A DNA stretch of 64,000 bases, from contig OY978526.1 of assembly GCA_963854835.1 (NCBI GenBank), positions 36,184,501-36,248,500 of the forward strand, written 5' to 3'. This document shows, in pieces, positions 11,781-24,334 of this stretch. The first letter of the stretch is position 1. Each line of letters begins with the position of its first letter. The position numbers and the translations under genes were made by a program. The notes under the pieces were generated by a model that had not been told where the DNA came from, did not search any database, and saw nothing but the letters and a program-made list of their open reading frames with translations. Source of the DNA: Megamerina dolium. Lineage: Eukaryota > Arthropoda > Insecta > Diptera > Megamerinidae.

Positions 11781-12134
11781 GCACTAAAAGTCCCGAAGGG
11801 CTCATTGGCCGAGCTTCTCTTCCATTGCTGTTGTGCGTGTTAAATTTGGACAGTATTAGAAGGGATCTACTTATTTTAGCCGGATCCGAACGGCAGAACC
11901 CTTGTGACATCACTTTTTCTGGGCATTGTCACAGAGTTCTTTTAAAAGCTTTTTCATGGCAAGTTGTTACTGTCGGAAGAATTGCCGACAGTAACAACAA
12001 GAATGCTTGACGACAGGTGAGTACCGTTCGAAAGAAAAATCTTTTCGATATTAAATTTCTTATGCATGAGCTGGGGATTGAACCACAACCTACAGATCAG
12101 AAGGCCAACACACTAACCACTGCTACCGCTCCCA
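11778..12134 (-). mobile_element. tRNA-derived SINE, copy A (host of the LTR element)
   Basis: Read on the minus strand, it starts with a tRNA-like head (GGGAGCGGTAGCAGTGGTTAG). A perfect polymerase III B box, GGTTCAATCCC, is complementary to 12074-12084, and the A box is shortened. A tRNA-unrelated body of about 280 bases ends in CTTTTAGTGCCAC followed by (TA)n. The body aligns with the copy at 47.1 kb over nearly its full length (for example the GCTTTTTCATGGCAA and CCGAACGGCA blocks on the plus strand). This copy also holds an extra inverted segment forming a 14 bp hairpin at 11962-12000. It is non-coding and depends on LINE proteins. Confidence 0.85.
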
Positions 12135-12242
12135 ATTTCCTAATATAAGTAGGTCCGATCGAAAATTGTCCAAACTAACACGCTCAAAAAAAGTGCGAAG
12201 GAGAGATTCAGGAACTGGAGGAAAAGAGCAATGTATCTTCTT

Positions 12243-12382
12243 TTCTTCTTTATGTGGCCATAACAACCGAATATTGATTTAGGCCGAAAATAACATGCTT
12301 CGCCAGCCATCTCTGTTCTTCTCTAGCTGGCGCCAGTTAGAAATTCCAAGCGCCGGCAGGTTCTCCAGTACTTGCTCCAGGG
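12243..12382 (-). mobile_element. 3' end fragment of the RTE-like LINE
   Basis: About 140 bases closely match the terminal part of the LINE at 37.47-37.59 kb. Shared phrases include CATAACAACCGAATAT, TTTAGGCCGAA and CCAGTTAGAAATTCCAAG. The fragment lacks the (AAGT)n tail seen in the other copies and breaks off at CAGTACTTGCTCC. It is non-functional. Confidence 0.8.
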
Positions 12383-13385
12383 AAATAAAAGCGACTCTTT
12401 TTCAAATTTTTAAATGTCTTTCAAAAGATAAGCAATATTAATTGCTAAATCCCAGTATGTCTGGCTCAAAATGCATCGCCTTACTTTGGCAAAGGCAGGG
12501 GAAGCACAGGAGTTACAAATTGTTCAATCGAAGATGCCTGCATGTTGTTCCCATGGACTAAACCCTGTAATTAAACTAATGATGTGTCAATAATCTTTTC
12601 TTCCTCGTACTAGGAGGGTAGCTGCTGCTTGCCTGCATGGGATTTTAAGCAAACAATTAGCTGATTTAGACCATCGTTCCTTTCCAATTTTGTTCAATTG
12701 GTCTTTGTTCTAGACCAGCATCTCCGGTAAACTCAATTCAATGGATTGCCCTTAGATTCAGAGTTTGTAAGTTCATTAGCTACTTACATTCTTGGATAGT
12801 ATTTGCAATAGTAAATAAGGTTTCCATTGCTGGGGATTCCAAACTCTTTGAAGTATGGCAAAAACATCCGATAGGAGAATCGTTGTCGAGACTGGTGCCA
12901 GCAATCAACCGTAATCAACTGCACCATTTTCGGACTTGGGCTCGTCAGTGATGAAAATGTTTGTCAAGCCTCTAGAGTAGGCTCTGGATTTCATGACTAC
13001 TCCCTCGCCGGGAAACTGATGTTATACATTCTTGAGGATATGCTTAACGATATGAATACAGTCGATACATTATCTTCATTGATTCTGGTTGTAACAAAAT
13101 AATCCGTGTAGACAAGTCCAACAAAGCATTAATGCGTACGCATACACTTGCAAATATTACATTAGGTTTAAGACTCTAAGTTTTGATAAAGGCTAGTGGG
13201 TATTGCTAAATATATTTTTAGCTCGATTGACCTACACTTTGGTTTGCTAAAGTATGGCTTCTAAGTGGAATGTGATTTTCCTGCAGATTGGCCTATTGTA
13301 GTTTCTTAACCTGTATTATAACAAAAATAAACGAAATTCTGCTCAATTAAAGGCAAAACTTTTAATCATTAAATTAATTTATTCG
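12383..13385. other. Unrecognised stretch, possibly a decayed coding repeat
   Basis: No intact frame. Base composition is less AT-rich than the surroundings (12600-13030) and short open pieces occur on the minus strand. I could not match them to a family. It may be an old transposon or unique DNA. Confidence 0.3.
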
Positions 13386-15084
13386 ATGTTATTTTTGAAT
13401 TGTTTTCTTTTTTATTTTGCAAGAACACTCAAGATTAACTAAATTCATATAAAACAAACAACATAATACAACAATAAGGACACTACTATATACCAATAAT
13501 ACAAAAACAAACAAATTCACCCACATATCCATGGATCGGAATGCGAAGCGGAAGAAAGGAATGTAGGAAGGAAAACAAGTTCTCTGAGTTGCCAATTGAT
13601 TGAAATTGCCATCATAAATATGCGCGAAAGAAAATAATCCCCAAATATACATATTCTCAACACCTCCCTTCGATCGATTACAAGCATTATACGCAGATAC
13701 AAACTTACACACACACTTTACATGAGTATATTGGCAGTTTGATAAAGTGAAAAAAGATTGGCAACACTTAAATTGAATTGCCATTGATGATACTTAATAA
13801 TGATGAAATAAAGATGAACGTAAGGGCAGCAGTAGTCGGTAGTACAGGAAAAAGGCAGAAAGAAAGTTTTCTTGTTGATTTGTTGATGAGTAAAGTGATT
13901 GGGGTGGTAGCAAATTCAAATCAGCACAAAAATGTACAACAGCCTACAAGAATTAATTTTTTCTATTTTCCTGCTACTTGTTTTTCTTTTTTTTTTGTGT
14001 TTTTGCTTTGTAAATTTCCATAGAAAAAATGCTCTATAAACAAACAACAATCAGTAGTAGCAGCACTAATAACAAGTATGAAAAGAAATTCAATGCAAAA
14101 AAAAAAACAAAAAAACAAAAAATACAAGCAAATACCGTAACCAACGTAAACAGTTACCGCATTTTCTTCATTTTCTAAATTGTGGGTTGTAGTATGTATG
14201 TGTGTGTATGTGTGTGACTTCTAATACAAACTCATATACTCGAAGCATATAACCAACTGTAATAAGAAATGGATGTATTAGAATAAGAAGAAAAGCAAAT
14301 GGAATGGAATATGAAAACATTTCTTGTGCTGCAAATCCGCTGGGAAAATTATTTTGCTCATTCAATTTTGGAAATGTTTGTCTCAAAATTTGGGTGGGGG
14401 GATGCCTAAAGGAAGTATGCAGGGCAAACACCGTACAATAGATATTACAAGAGATAGACAAGCGAAAGACCACAATAGAAAACCAGCATTTTGACTGAGA
14501 TGAACACAATGCAGAGGAACAACAAAAAGGGCAGAAAAATCTTTTTTTTTTTTTTGCAGTATGAAACAAATGTACAATCTCCCCAGGGACTAACAAACGT
14601 AATCGTTTATGGGTGTAAAGTGAAGAGCCAAAGGGGAATCGAAACTGATTGTTTGACTGATTTGTAAAGTGGCGAGTGCGATGTGGTAGTGAGTGAGAAG
14701 GGAACAGCAACAGCACAAGTCTAAAGCTTTTCATTTCATTTCTCATTGTTATTTTGATTAGTATTATTGCACCACTTCACATGACAGATGCTGTGACAAT
14801 TTAATTTATAAAATCATCTTGTAAATTTTGAACGATATCATAATGTGATATAATTTAATTCTCATGTCCATGAGCTGGCTTTTATGCGTCAGAGTAAGAA
14901 AAAGCTGTAATATTAAAGTGGAAGTATAACTTTAAAAATTTCATAGATTCTGTGAAAATATTTATGAAAATTATAACGAAAATAGCGGCTTCTGGTCCAT
15001 TGAAAGAAAAGATTAATATTTAAAAAATTTTTAGTAAATGAGACGCTGATTCAATTACTGTCAGAAATGAGACTAGAATAAAAT
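13386..15084. other. Anonymous DNA with two long minus-strand open frames
   Basis: Mostly simple-sequence and A-rich DNA (poly-A runs near 14095-14130, TG repeats near 14200). Minus-strand open frames of 131 codons (13389-13784) and 192 codons (14168-14746) exist. Their products are rich in Cys, Phe, His and Lys runs and show no domain I recognise. They are probably chance frames, but 192 codons is long for such AT-rich DNA. Confidence 0.35.
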
Positions 15085-15256
15085 GTCGGCATAGACTTCG
15101 AAGATGTTGTAGTCCTCGGACGAATTGCCAATTGCTTACCGACAATTGGGTGCCGTTCAAGAGAAAATCTTTTTGATATTAAAGTCGCTCACTTTAGCCG
15201 GGGATTAAACCCACGAACTACCGATCAGAAGGTCATAACCACTGAGCTACGCCATT
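15085..15256 (-). mobile_element. tRNA-derived SINE, copy C (truncated)
   Basis: This copy retains the tRNA-like head best. On the minus strand it has an exact A box, TAGCTCAGTGG (15239-15249), a B box GGTTTAATCCC (15201-15211) and the shared CCTTCTGATCGGTAG spacer. The body is cut off after about 110 bases, so there is no TA tail. Other copies are at 11.8, 32.4 and 47.1 kb. Confidence 0.8.
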
Positions 15257-15259
15257 CTT

Positions 15260-18200
15260 TTTTGGCATTACAAAAAATGTTTGCCCGTTGAGTTACTTGA
15301 ATTTGTAATCGATCCATTCGCAATCTTTTGGATAGAACGCCAACAGTTTAATCCAAACTGCACTGTACTCTAAATCAATAATTGTATGCAATATCCATAA
15401 ATGGAACGGTTTTATTCTACTCTTTATGTAAAGCTTTCTTAATCAAATATATTCGTGGCATTCGTCATTTTCGAATCAGAACTGCGTATAACAATGACAC
15501 TATCGAACTTCTGCTAGCATAGTGTTTAAAAAGTCGACAAAGTTTCCTGTGATCTGGCGTTATTGTGACGAAAGACGATGCATCTTTTCAATCAACAAAT
15601 TATGTATTGTATCTTTCGCTTTCTATTTTGAAATAGAAGAGCAATCAATGGATGCAGATCAAAATAAATGAATATTTTATTAATGTTTCTCATATCAATT
15701 CTCAAATATGCCACAACTTCACGGTATGAAAAACAAATTATGTTTACGGTTTAATTTCATGTTTTGGCTTAGATAAATTGTTCGTCACTGTAAACAACAC
15801 AAATATTGTTCGTACTTCAAAATGTTCTGAGAACGTTTATGCTAAAAAATGTCAAACTTTCCAATGGACAATAAGTTCACACGTGTATCGGGATTTCTCT
15901 CCGAAAAATTTTTTTAACGGAACACCGTTAGGTGATGGTTTGAAAAAATGACAAAGTTTTGTCAATTTCTGTATTACTTGAATCACAATATCTCGGGTTC
16001 TCCTAGTCCGTTTTAGTTCGTTCTACATCCATTTTATAGATAATTTTACATATTTTAATACTTTCTGAATGCATATTTCAAACGGCTTTTTCATGCCCGT
16101 CCCCAGATATAAATGACTTTTCTGACCGCACTAATGAACGCGCAATACATTTTTACAAAACATCACATTATCAAAACAATGGATCGACTTTTTTTAGATT
16201 TTATATAATTTTTGTTTACCGCGACCTATATGTGCACCATGCATTCATTTCAAATTCAATATTTTGAGCTACTACAATACTTCACTGTATAAAACGACCG
16301 CAGAGTGGTGTCGTCCCATACATTTTTTGAAAAAAATTAGAAGGATTTTACGCAGGGTTTAAATTTTTCGTATGTAAACTTTATGGACATAATCAAGAGA
16401 AAAAAAAATAATAACCTCAAAAACGCCTTAAAATGCCATAAAGAGGGCTAAAGGATAAGAATGTTTAATTTTCCATATTTAGAACTTTCGACCGATTTAA
16501 AAATGTCCATTTTTTTTTGCCATATCCGTGCGATTTAAAAAAGAAAAACACATATTCATTGAATTGATCAGTGATTGACCAGAGTGAGTTGTATGTTTGT
16601 ATTGTATTTGAATTGATCAAAATCAAAATGCTCATAGTCTCAAATTCGAATGCACTTTTACATTTACTTACTTTGCAATATCATCCATCAAATTTAGAAT
16701 TATGCTAATTTAACAGATGTCTTTCAGCAGATGCCAATAATGCTTGCCTTTTATTTATCTTATCAATTTGAGTAAATACATTCCCTACAGGGTGTTGAAA
16801 GTGAATTCTTCGTTATAGATGTATTCATTAATTCATTCATTCCACAATCGTCAGAGTAAATACCATATTTTCAGTCGTTTAATTTGATACTCTACAGTCG
16901 GTGTATAGATATTGCTAAGACAAGTATTTTACAACTGGTCACTAAGTAAATAGACACTTTCTTCAGAAACACTTATTGAAATCTTTATGAAATCCTTGAA
17001 AATTATTTATATTATCAACATCTAATAAGTATGAATTTAACAATCTGCGCTTGCATCTATATTATTATAAGATATTGTAATGCCATTAAGACCGACTGCA
17101 TGGTTATGCTGAATGTCATTTTATTTTCAAGATCTTTTTTTGTTTGCATTTAAATTGTGTTGCCGACTATGCTTCGTATATTTTATAATATAATCTGTCG
17201 ATTATTGTAAGTAAGCGATGCTACATACAAGCATGTTGTTGCAGCACAGAACTATATAAGCTTCAAGCTTCAAGTTCTTTATGGGGAACGTTGCAAAGTG
17301 AAGCAGCAAGAGGAAAAAAAAAATAAAAGATCAAAGCATCCAACAACAATTTGACTAACAAAGAAGGAAGGTGCATGAATGAAAAAAAAAAAATGAAACC
17401 AGAAAACTAAAACAACAAATAGCCAATGGAATGACAACGAATCGATTAAGCCATCACGTAATTTGGAAATCTTAAACGTATTCGACAGACGTACGATCTT
17501 CGTATAGTTTTGCATACATTGTTATTGTTGTTGTTGTTTCTGTTGCATGAATGTCAATTTATTGACTAACTAGTAAGCATTGTATTGAATGCATTTTACA
17601 GCAACAACAACAAATGTTACTATGCAAAATTAGTTGAAACACGTGCGCACCATCGAAATGGTGATAAGTGAAACGATGCTGAAGGAAGGTAGAAAAATCT
17701 GAGGGCGATACGTTCGATCATTAAGATAGCAGCAAGAAATTTTTCACAATTATATTTGGATTATTTTGAAGTGTGTAGTACTACGTCGAGCCTAAATCGA
17801 TTTTCTATTGAACTCGCCACATAATTAAGTAAGTAGTACTATGTGGAATGAGCCATTTCTTGTTTTAGCATTGTGTTGATGAAGAAAACTTAATCCCATT
17901 TTGTCCATTATGAACCCTATAAGTTCTCGAAACTTCTGATGAGAATCCTTTTCATTAGAAGTAACTCAGAGAGCTATTGGGAATGGCTCTCTATTTATAT
18001 TGATTCAGGCTGTTCTAAACATACTGGCCCGTAGTTATAGTCAATGCTATAATCATTTTTAAGTTAGAATCAGCTTTTTGACAGATTTTTGAATGGAAAG
18101 CTTGTAAAGCAAATAAATTCTAATTTTAAGATGATTTTAACTTTACTATAGCTACGGGCAACTGCGTGTATTTAATATAATAAGAACCGGCTCTACGACG

Positions 18201-19900
18201 GTTTGTTTTCTTATTCTAGTTAATTAGGAACGAATTTAATATTGCAGATTGGATGAAGGGTAGAACATGTGTTTTATCACTTTTACATACCACAATCTTC
18301 CACTCTAAGATGGCAAATTTTTTCTCAATTATTTTTCTATGTATGTGAACCACTTATAGGCAAAATTAATAAAATCTACTTTCAGAATGTTCTAAATTTT
18401 ATAGTCATTGCACTTGGCGTGCCCCTAAAATTAGGTAGTCCTAACAAATGTGTCATATTTTTGGAAGTTTTGGTTTCAAGATGAATAATAATGGATTTGC
18501 TCTATCTCCTTCTATTTAAAGTCATATAAAAATTGTGGTGAAGAAAACGCATCTGAAGGATCATTATTGCAGATAAATATTTCCTTTCTATCCATGTCTT
18601 TTCAATGTGCTTTCTTTGGCAAAAAAAAATAATTGTTTTAAGAATATTTATTGAAAAGTGAAATAATTCGAAATTTAAAAATATTTCAGCAAAAATAACA
18701 AATTTTCTAATGCGAATTCTATTCGGGATATTTTACTAACAATTTAAATAACCGAAAGAAAGAAACCGGTTAACCGAAGTGACATCCCTAATCCATATAT
18801 TAATGGTTGTGTGACTGTGTGAGTTTTTCTTGTAGCGCCGAATAAAGACACCTGCATACCAGTCAGAGTTTTGTAAAATTCTCATTTTCATGCAACATTA
18901 GGCTCACTCATTTTAATTAAGTCCTCAAAGTACCTCATCACAACATCAACAGTCGTCGTCTTCTATGCTGCGATGTACTATATACATATGGTATATTACA
19001 TGCACTACGTTCCATACGAGCGTATGTGTATGTACAGCCATGACCATACATAGCCCCAAATGTGCACAATGCATGCTTGCAAGCATACATATAGACTATA
19101 TATGCATATTAAGGCGCGAACATATTTTTTAATAGAAAAAGAGAATATTAAATAAATTTGGCCCAGAAACCATAGGTCTAAAATTAATGTTGGTCCCCAC
19201 ATTTTTTCAAATCAATGTTATTGGTTTTCGTTTAATTTAAGATGTTTTTTTTTTAATTGTTTATCAGACTAATGATATTTTTGGCATGACAAAATGTTGA
19301 AGATGTTCATCGTCACTGGTTGTTGTTTTGGAGCCCTTTGCAAATTTGTCTTTGTTTTCCAGAAGTTTTAGTTGAATGCCTATGCAAAGCATTTTGAAAA
19401 AAGTGACTCTTACGGACTGGTTTTTGAAAGAATTAAATTTGAAAAAAAAATGTTGTTGAAACAATTTTTTACAGTTTAACTATTATATTCTAAGCATATG
19501 GTTTCTTCGGTAAATATACATACATTGATTCAACCATACATCCCTTTTTTGCTATATGATTTGTCAATTTTCTCACTTCAAAACAACTTGACCCACCCTA
19601 TTGTACATATTGTCAGTCAAAGCTCAACGTTGGCCTCAAGAGCATTCATTGCATCTAAATACGCTCATCATTTTTGATGGAAAATTGCAATAATATTGTT
19701 GTTGCTGTTGGTGTTGGCGGCAACAATAAGTAATCATGACATAAATGTGATTTGCAGTCAGAATGGTGAATGACAAATTGAAGTTTCTTAATTTTTGTTT
19801 TTGTTTTTTTTTTTTGTTTTTCGTTTTTGTTTAGGATTTATGCCTTTTTTTCTATTCTTCTGCTATATACTCGTATATACATAGAAGTTCATGCTTTATT
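15260..19900. other. Anonymous AT-rich DNA
   Basis: No gene or clear transposon seen. It contains poly-T and poly-A runs, TTG/CAA short repeats (17520-17620) and small unsupported open frames. A 15.87-16.5 kb stretch is slightly less repetitive but carries no open frame of note. Confidence 0.45.
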
Positions 19901-19942
19901 CCTGCTATTTGCTGTTTCGTTTCCTCCTTCGTTTTCTCCACA

Positions 19943-20200
19943 GACCACAGGATCCATTACCCAACAGACCATTGGGTAATGCTTGGTAGATATTGGCAGG
20001 TCAGAAGGGGAATTCTTAATACATCCAGAAGAATATTCGAAGTGGCTACCACACATGCGATATATCAGTATTGTATAATCTGCGATATTCCGAAAGTTGA
20101 GATTTATACCATGAGTCCAACTACGGACAAGGAGAATCCAGTGCAGTGGCGAATGCTTTATGGGCTTTATGGATTTCGTAAGGGCTTTTATTTTCAGTGA
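19943..20200 (+). other. Candidate exon, unrecognised
   Basis: A strong pyrimidine tract ending CCACAG (about 19917-19943) looks like a 3' splice site. After it, one frame stays open for 85 codons to a TGA at 20198-20200. The product contains CIICDIPKVEIYTMSP and ends YGLYGFRKGFYFQ. Base composition is more balanced than the flanks. The opposite strand is also open here (19889-20245), which weakens the case. I recognise no domain. It could be a terminal exon, a repeat fragment or chance. Confidence 0.2.
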
Positions 20201-20249
20201 AATCCAAACTTTAACCCAATTGGACAGCTTTGACAGCACGTGCACACTG

Positions 20250-21616
20250 CACCAACATTAAATTCCCGTCGGTGCCTTTTCCAGATAGACCAGCTAGAGG
20301 TTACAATATACAAATCAAAATAAAATTAACCTTAGGTTACTTTGATAGGGCACTGTATCATAAAATTCTAAGTTCTATAAAGAAGTAGTAGGGACTCTAT
20401 TGCATTTAAAAAATGTGAAGTGGACAAAAACTCTAAAAGATGTCTCTCTGAAAATTGTACGAATTGACTGAATTTTATAAACTATGAATTTTTTATAAAG
20501 ATAGGGGTATTATAGACGTAAAGATTTCATAGATCTCATTTTAGTATTACATTAACACCTATTGTGAGGCAAACTGGGAAGACTTGACTAAGCATCAGAT
20601 TCGACGATTGGAAAAGGATAAATTACTCCACAGCTCCTCATGAGTGGCTCCTAGTGGAGTGAAATTTATGATAAACCCTCATTTAATTTTTCTTACCAAC
20701 ATTTTTCTCTAATTCACAAAAATTCACCCCTTAATGGAACTGCCCTACAAAATATAATTTTTTATTAAATTTCGTCTTACCTCGCCAAGAACATACAGGG
20801 GTAAAGTATATGGTAAGAATCAGTTCATTCTTTTACCACAACATTATACTCGAACATACCTACCATCTTTCTAAATCCCTTATCAAGGTTCCCTTACAAA
20901 TTGCACCTAAATACACTTGAAAATCGGGAAAGACCGCCGTAACGCCGAGGAATCTCCTTTCGAGAGGTGAAATATCAAGCAGACCGCTTTTAATTTTGCA
21001 TCCTCAATATATTATCGGAGCATATTTACTTCTCATCTGCATCCTTCTGGGGCTCCATTACAAAATTGATAAATTTATGAAATTAACTCTTAGAGATCCA
21101 TGGGTATCCGTACAATGATTAAATATATCACCGACCTTCATTCATTTTTATGTACTTTGCATATTTCTGCCCAGTTACTAACTCCATATATCCACTTCTG
21201 AAAGGGGCTCTCATACAAAATGAAGGAAAAAATGCATACAACTGAAATGGTTTGCAGGGTTAATTGTAGGTATTAAATTAAATATATGTAGTTGTCGCAT
21301 TTTTCTTCAACTCTTCTTGAGCATATTGTGAAAAAATAATTTCGAAGAATTTTATTTTATTTGCTGATGATGTTGTTGCTGTTGTGTTGTAATTTTAAAG
21401 TAACTTTTCTTAGGGTTTCATTTCATTTGTCTGTTTGTCGTTTTGTTTATTTATTAACAATTGTTTTGTTTGTTTCTTTCAAAGTAAATTGCAAATATGC
21501 TTTGGAATTTTTATAGTTTCATTTCATTTTTTCCCCTCCACCTCCCTCCTTTATTATGATTGTTTGTGGTTGTTGTCATAGAAAAATTAGAGAAAACCTA
21601 CCAAACAGCTATATTG

Positions 21617-21653
<37 letters not shown>

Positions 21654-24330
21654 ATTAAATATATACTGGTACCAGCAAAATCAGCATATCGCTGCGGGAA
21701 CACTTTTTGCATCTCTACTTGAGCTCGAGTGGTGAGTGTGGTTTTGTAAAGTTTTCTAATTAAAATTTTCTATTTGCAGTAGTTGTTGTTGTTTTTGTTG
21801 TTGTGACAATTTTATTATGATTTCATTTTGAAACTTGTTGTTTACGCATAAACTCATTTATGTTACGCTTCTTTAGCACTGATTAAATATGTAGGTACTC
21901 TCTGGTTAAATAGTCGTGCAACATACGAGTATGTATGGAATTAAATCAAATGATATATGTATAGTATGGTACATATATGCCAAAAGCTTGTATATAATTT
22001 ACCTATATATTTTATTTGCCTTGTTTTTGTTTTTTTTTTTTTTTGGATAGTACGGATGGATGGACGACCGATTTAAGCAAGTGAAAAGGCAACAAATGTG
22101 AATTTTTGAAACGTCTGTTTGTTAAAGAGCTCCATTCAATTTCTTAATGCTCTCGTTGAAGGTATGACGTTTTAAATATTATATAGTTTATACATATAAG
22201 AGTATGCATTTATTTTTCAATTTCAATTCAACTAACGTAAGTAGAAGTGGATGCTGCCAGACGTTATTACACGTTTGGGAATTTCTTCATCATATTGTTC
22301 AAAAATACTTACCAGCAAGTGAGCAAGCAAATAAGAGAAAAAGTTTGGACTTCTTCTTCTTCTTCTTCTTCTTCTTGTTCAATATGACAGTGGCAGCAGC
22401 ATCCAATTATTTTTCGATTAGTTGCGCTATCTTCTTGTAGCAGTAGCAACAACAACACTCTTGCACTCAAACCCCCTCCCCCACCCCTATATTTCCCTAC
22501 TTTCGTTCACATACCGACATGTGTGTGTACGTGCTGGCATGTGTGCGTGCGTGAGGGTGGGGGTTGGAGTTTCAGAGGTTTGCGGCACATAAATATATAT
22601 CAACATCACCAAATAAATAAATAAAACATACAAAATGGAAATAAATCTACGTGGAAAGCCATAAAGCATTTGAACAAACGAAGGAACTCACGCATATTCA
22701 CACCAACACGCACACACACACACATACAATTAAATATGTTTTTGGTATATATATTTGTTATATATATTTTTTTCTCTGTTTAGGGTAGATAGGTACGTAA
22801 TATTACTGCCACCCCATAGCCGCCCGCATAGAACGAACACCGCTGGAGGGAGCATTCTGGGAAGATGCCAGGAACGGTCTCGGTCCTCATCCGTACGCTT
22901 CACTAACGTGTGAGTGTAAGTGTGATATATTTCCGAAGATTACTGCCATGTATCTCTAAAAGGATGCTTTATTGTTGTTGGCTTTGGCGGTAAATCGAAT
23001 TGAAAGCACACAAACAGGCAGGAGACAAACGAAAAGAAAAGAATAGAAAATAAAAAATAAAACATTGGCAGAAACCATTTGCAAGTTGGAAAAGAATAAA
23101 TAAAACACATTGAGAATAATAATAATAACGGGCTACAACAACAACAACAACAACAGCAATAGTAACAACAAATATAAAAACATATTATATATAAGATGAA
23201 ACAATAACAACAATGACAGCACAATATATATAGAGGATGTCGAGAAAGAAGCAGCAGCAGCAGATACAAAGATGGAGTAGCAACAGGAGAAGAGCAAGAG
23301 AAACGCGAGGAAAATGAAGAAGACCACGAAAACGAAGATATTTTATAGATACTTGTATATGGCAAAAGAATAACAACAGCAACAACAATAAACAACCGAC
23401 GAATGAATGAAAGGACTCACATCACTCATTCCACTTCCACTTCCGTATCCTTCTTTTCTCGTTGCAACAACAACAACATCGCCAACAGCGGCAATAGCAC
23501 CAGCAGTGGCAGCAGCGGCAGCAGCAACGAGCAAATGAATTATTACATTGGTGTAGCGCATTTACTTCATCTAAATTCCGCAACAGAAAAGAAGCTTAAT
23601 CCAAAAAAAAAGGAACAAACAGAAAAAATATTAAACAACGCAAAAGAAAAAAAAAGTTCCATTGCTTTCCAATAACAACGATATGGCAACGTAAGCGAAA
23701 TGAGCTTGAAGATTTGACACATTGCAATAGAACACGACATAACACGGCCTTCCAAAGTGTGAAAGTTATATTGTATTACAACAACATGAATAACAACAAA
23801 ATACAACTCAAGCAAAAAAATATATAAACGCTCTGATGGGTGATGAGTTGGTAAATATTGTAGAAAGTCGATAAAGTTGTACGGATTGCACCAGATGTGA
23901 CCATCGTGGAGGATCGAATAGACGCTTCAAGTTAAAGTCAATTTCTGGAAAAGTATCGAACAATAATGGTGTGAGTTTGATAAATATTAAAGCAAATACA
24001 TACAATTCCAATCCAATTTGTTCTAATTTAAATTAAACTATACCGTGTCTTCCTCGGACGAACCATCACAAAGTCTTTTCATGGACTCTTACGTAGTCGT
24101 CAAAGAGTATATAATTGTCTTTATTTCCTATTATTTTTTATCACATCATATTCTATGCGAATATTCGAATCATTGTGAGACGCAATTTTATTTTTCCCAA
24201 TTCTATCTAATGAACTGGTGAACTATCGAATATGTGTGGTAGGGGAGACTGAAGAAACTCCACCAGATGTTCACATCAATTTATATTGAGTACGACAAAA
24301 GTATTATTTATTGCAATGCAAAAACATTGA
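20250..24330. other. Anonymous DNA with microsatellites
   Basis: Holds (TA)n/(TG)n at 21616-21653, (CTT)n at 22350-22376, a CA/TG-rich stretch near 22520-22720 and a long CAA/CAG/AGCAGC region at 23130-23540. The latter creates spurious low-complexity frames on both strands. Units near 20.9-21.25 kb resemble parts of 1.06-1.35 kb. No gene recognised. Confidence 0.5.
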
Positions 24331-24334
24331 AATA

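Noticed and set aside
14168..14746. 192-codon minus-strand frame
   Set aside because: Long, but it contains Lys and His-Thr runs from A-rich and CA-repeat DNA, no recognisable domain and no splice or start context, so it is not called a gene.
15201..15249. Genuine tRNA gene on the minus strand
   Set aside because: A and B boxes are present, but it is continuous with the SINE body found in other copies and does not fold as a complete tRNA.
22940..23561. Several long frames rich in Leu, Cys, Ser or Ala
   Set aside because: They come from CAA/CAG microsatellites read in different frames and show no domain.
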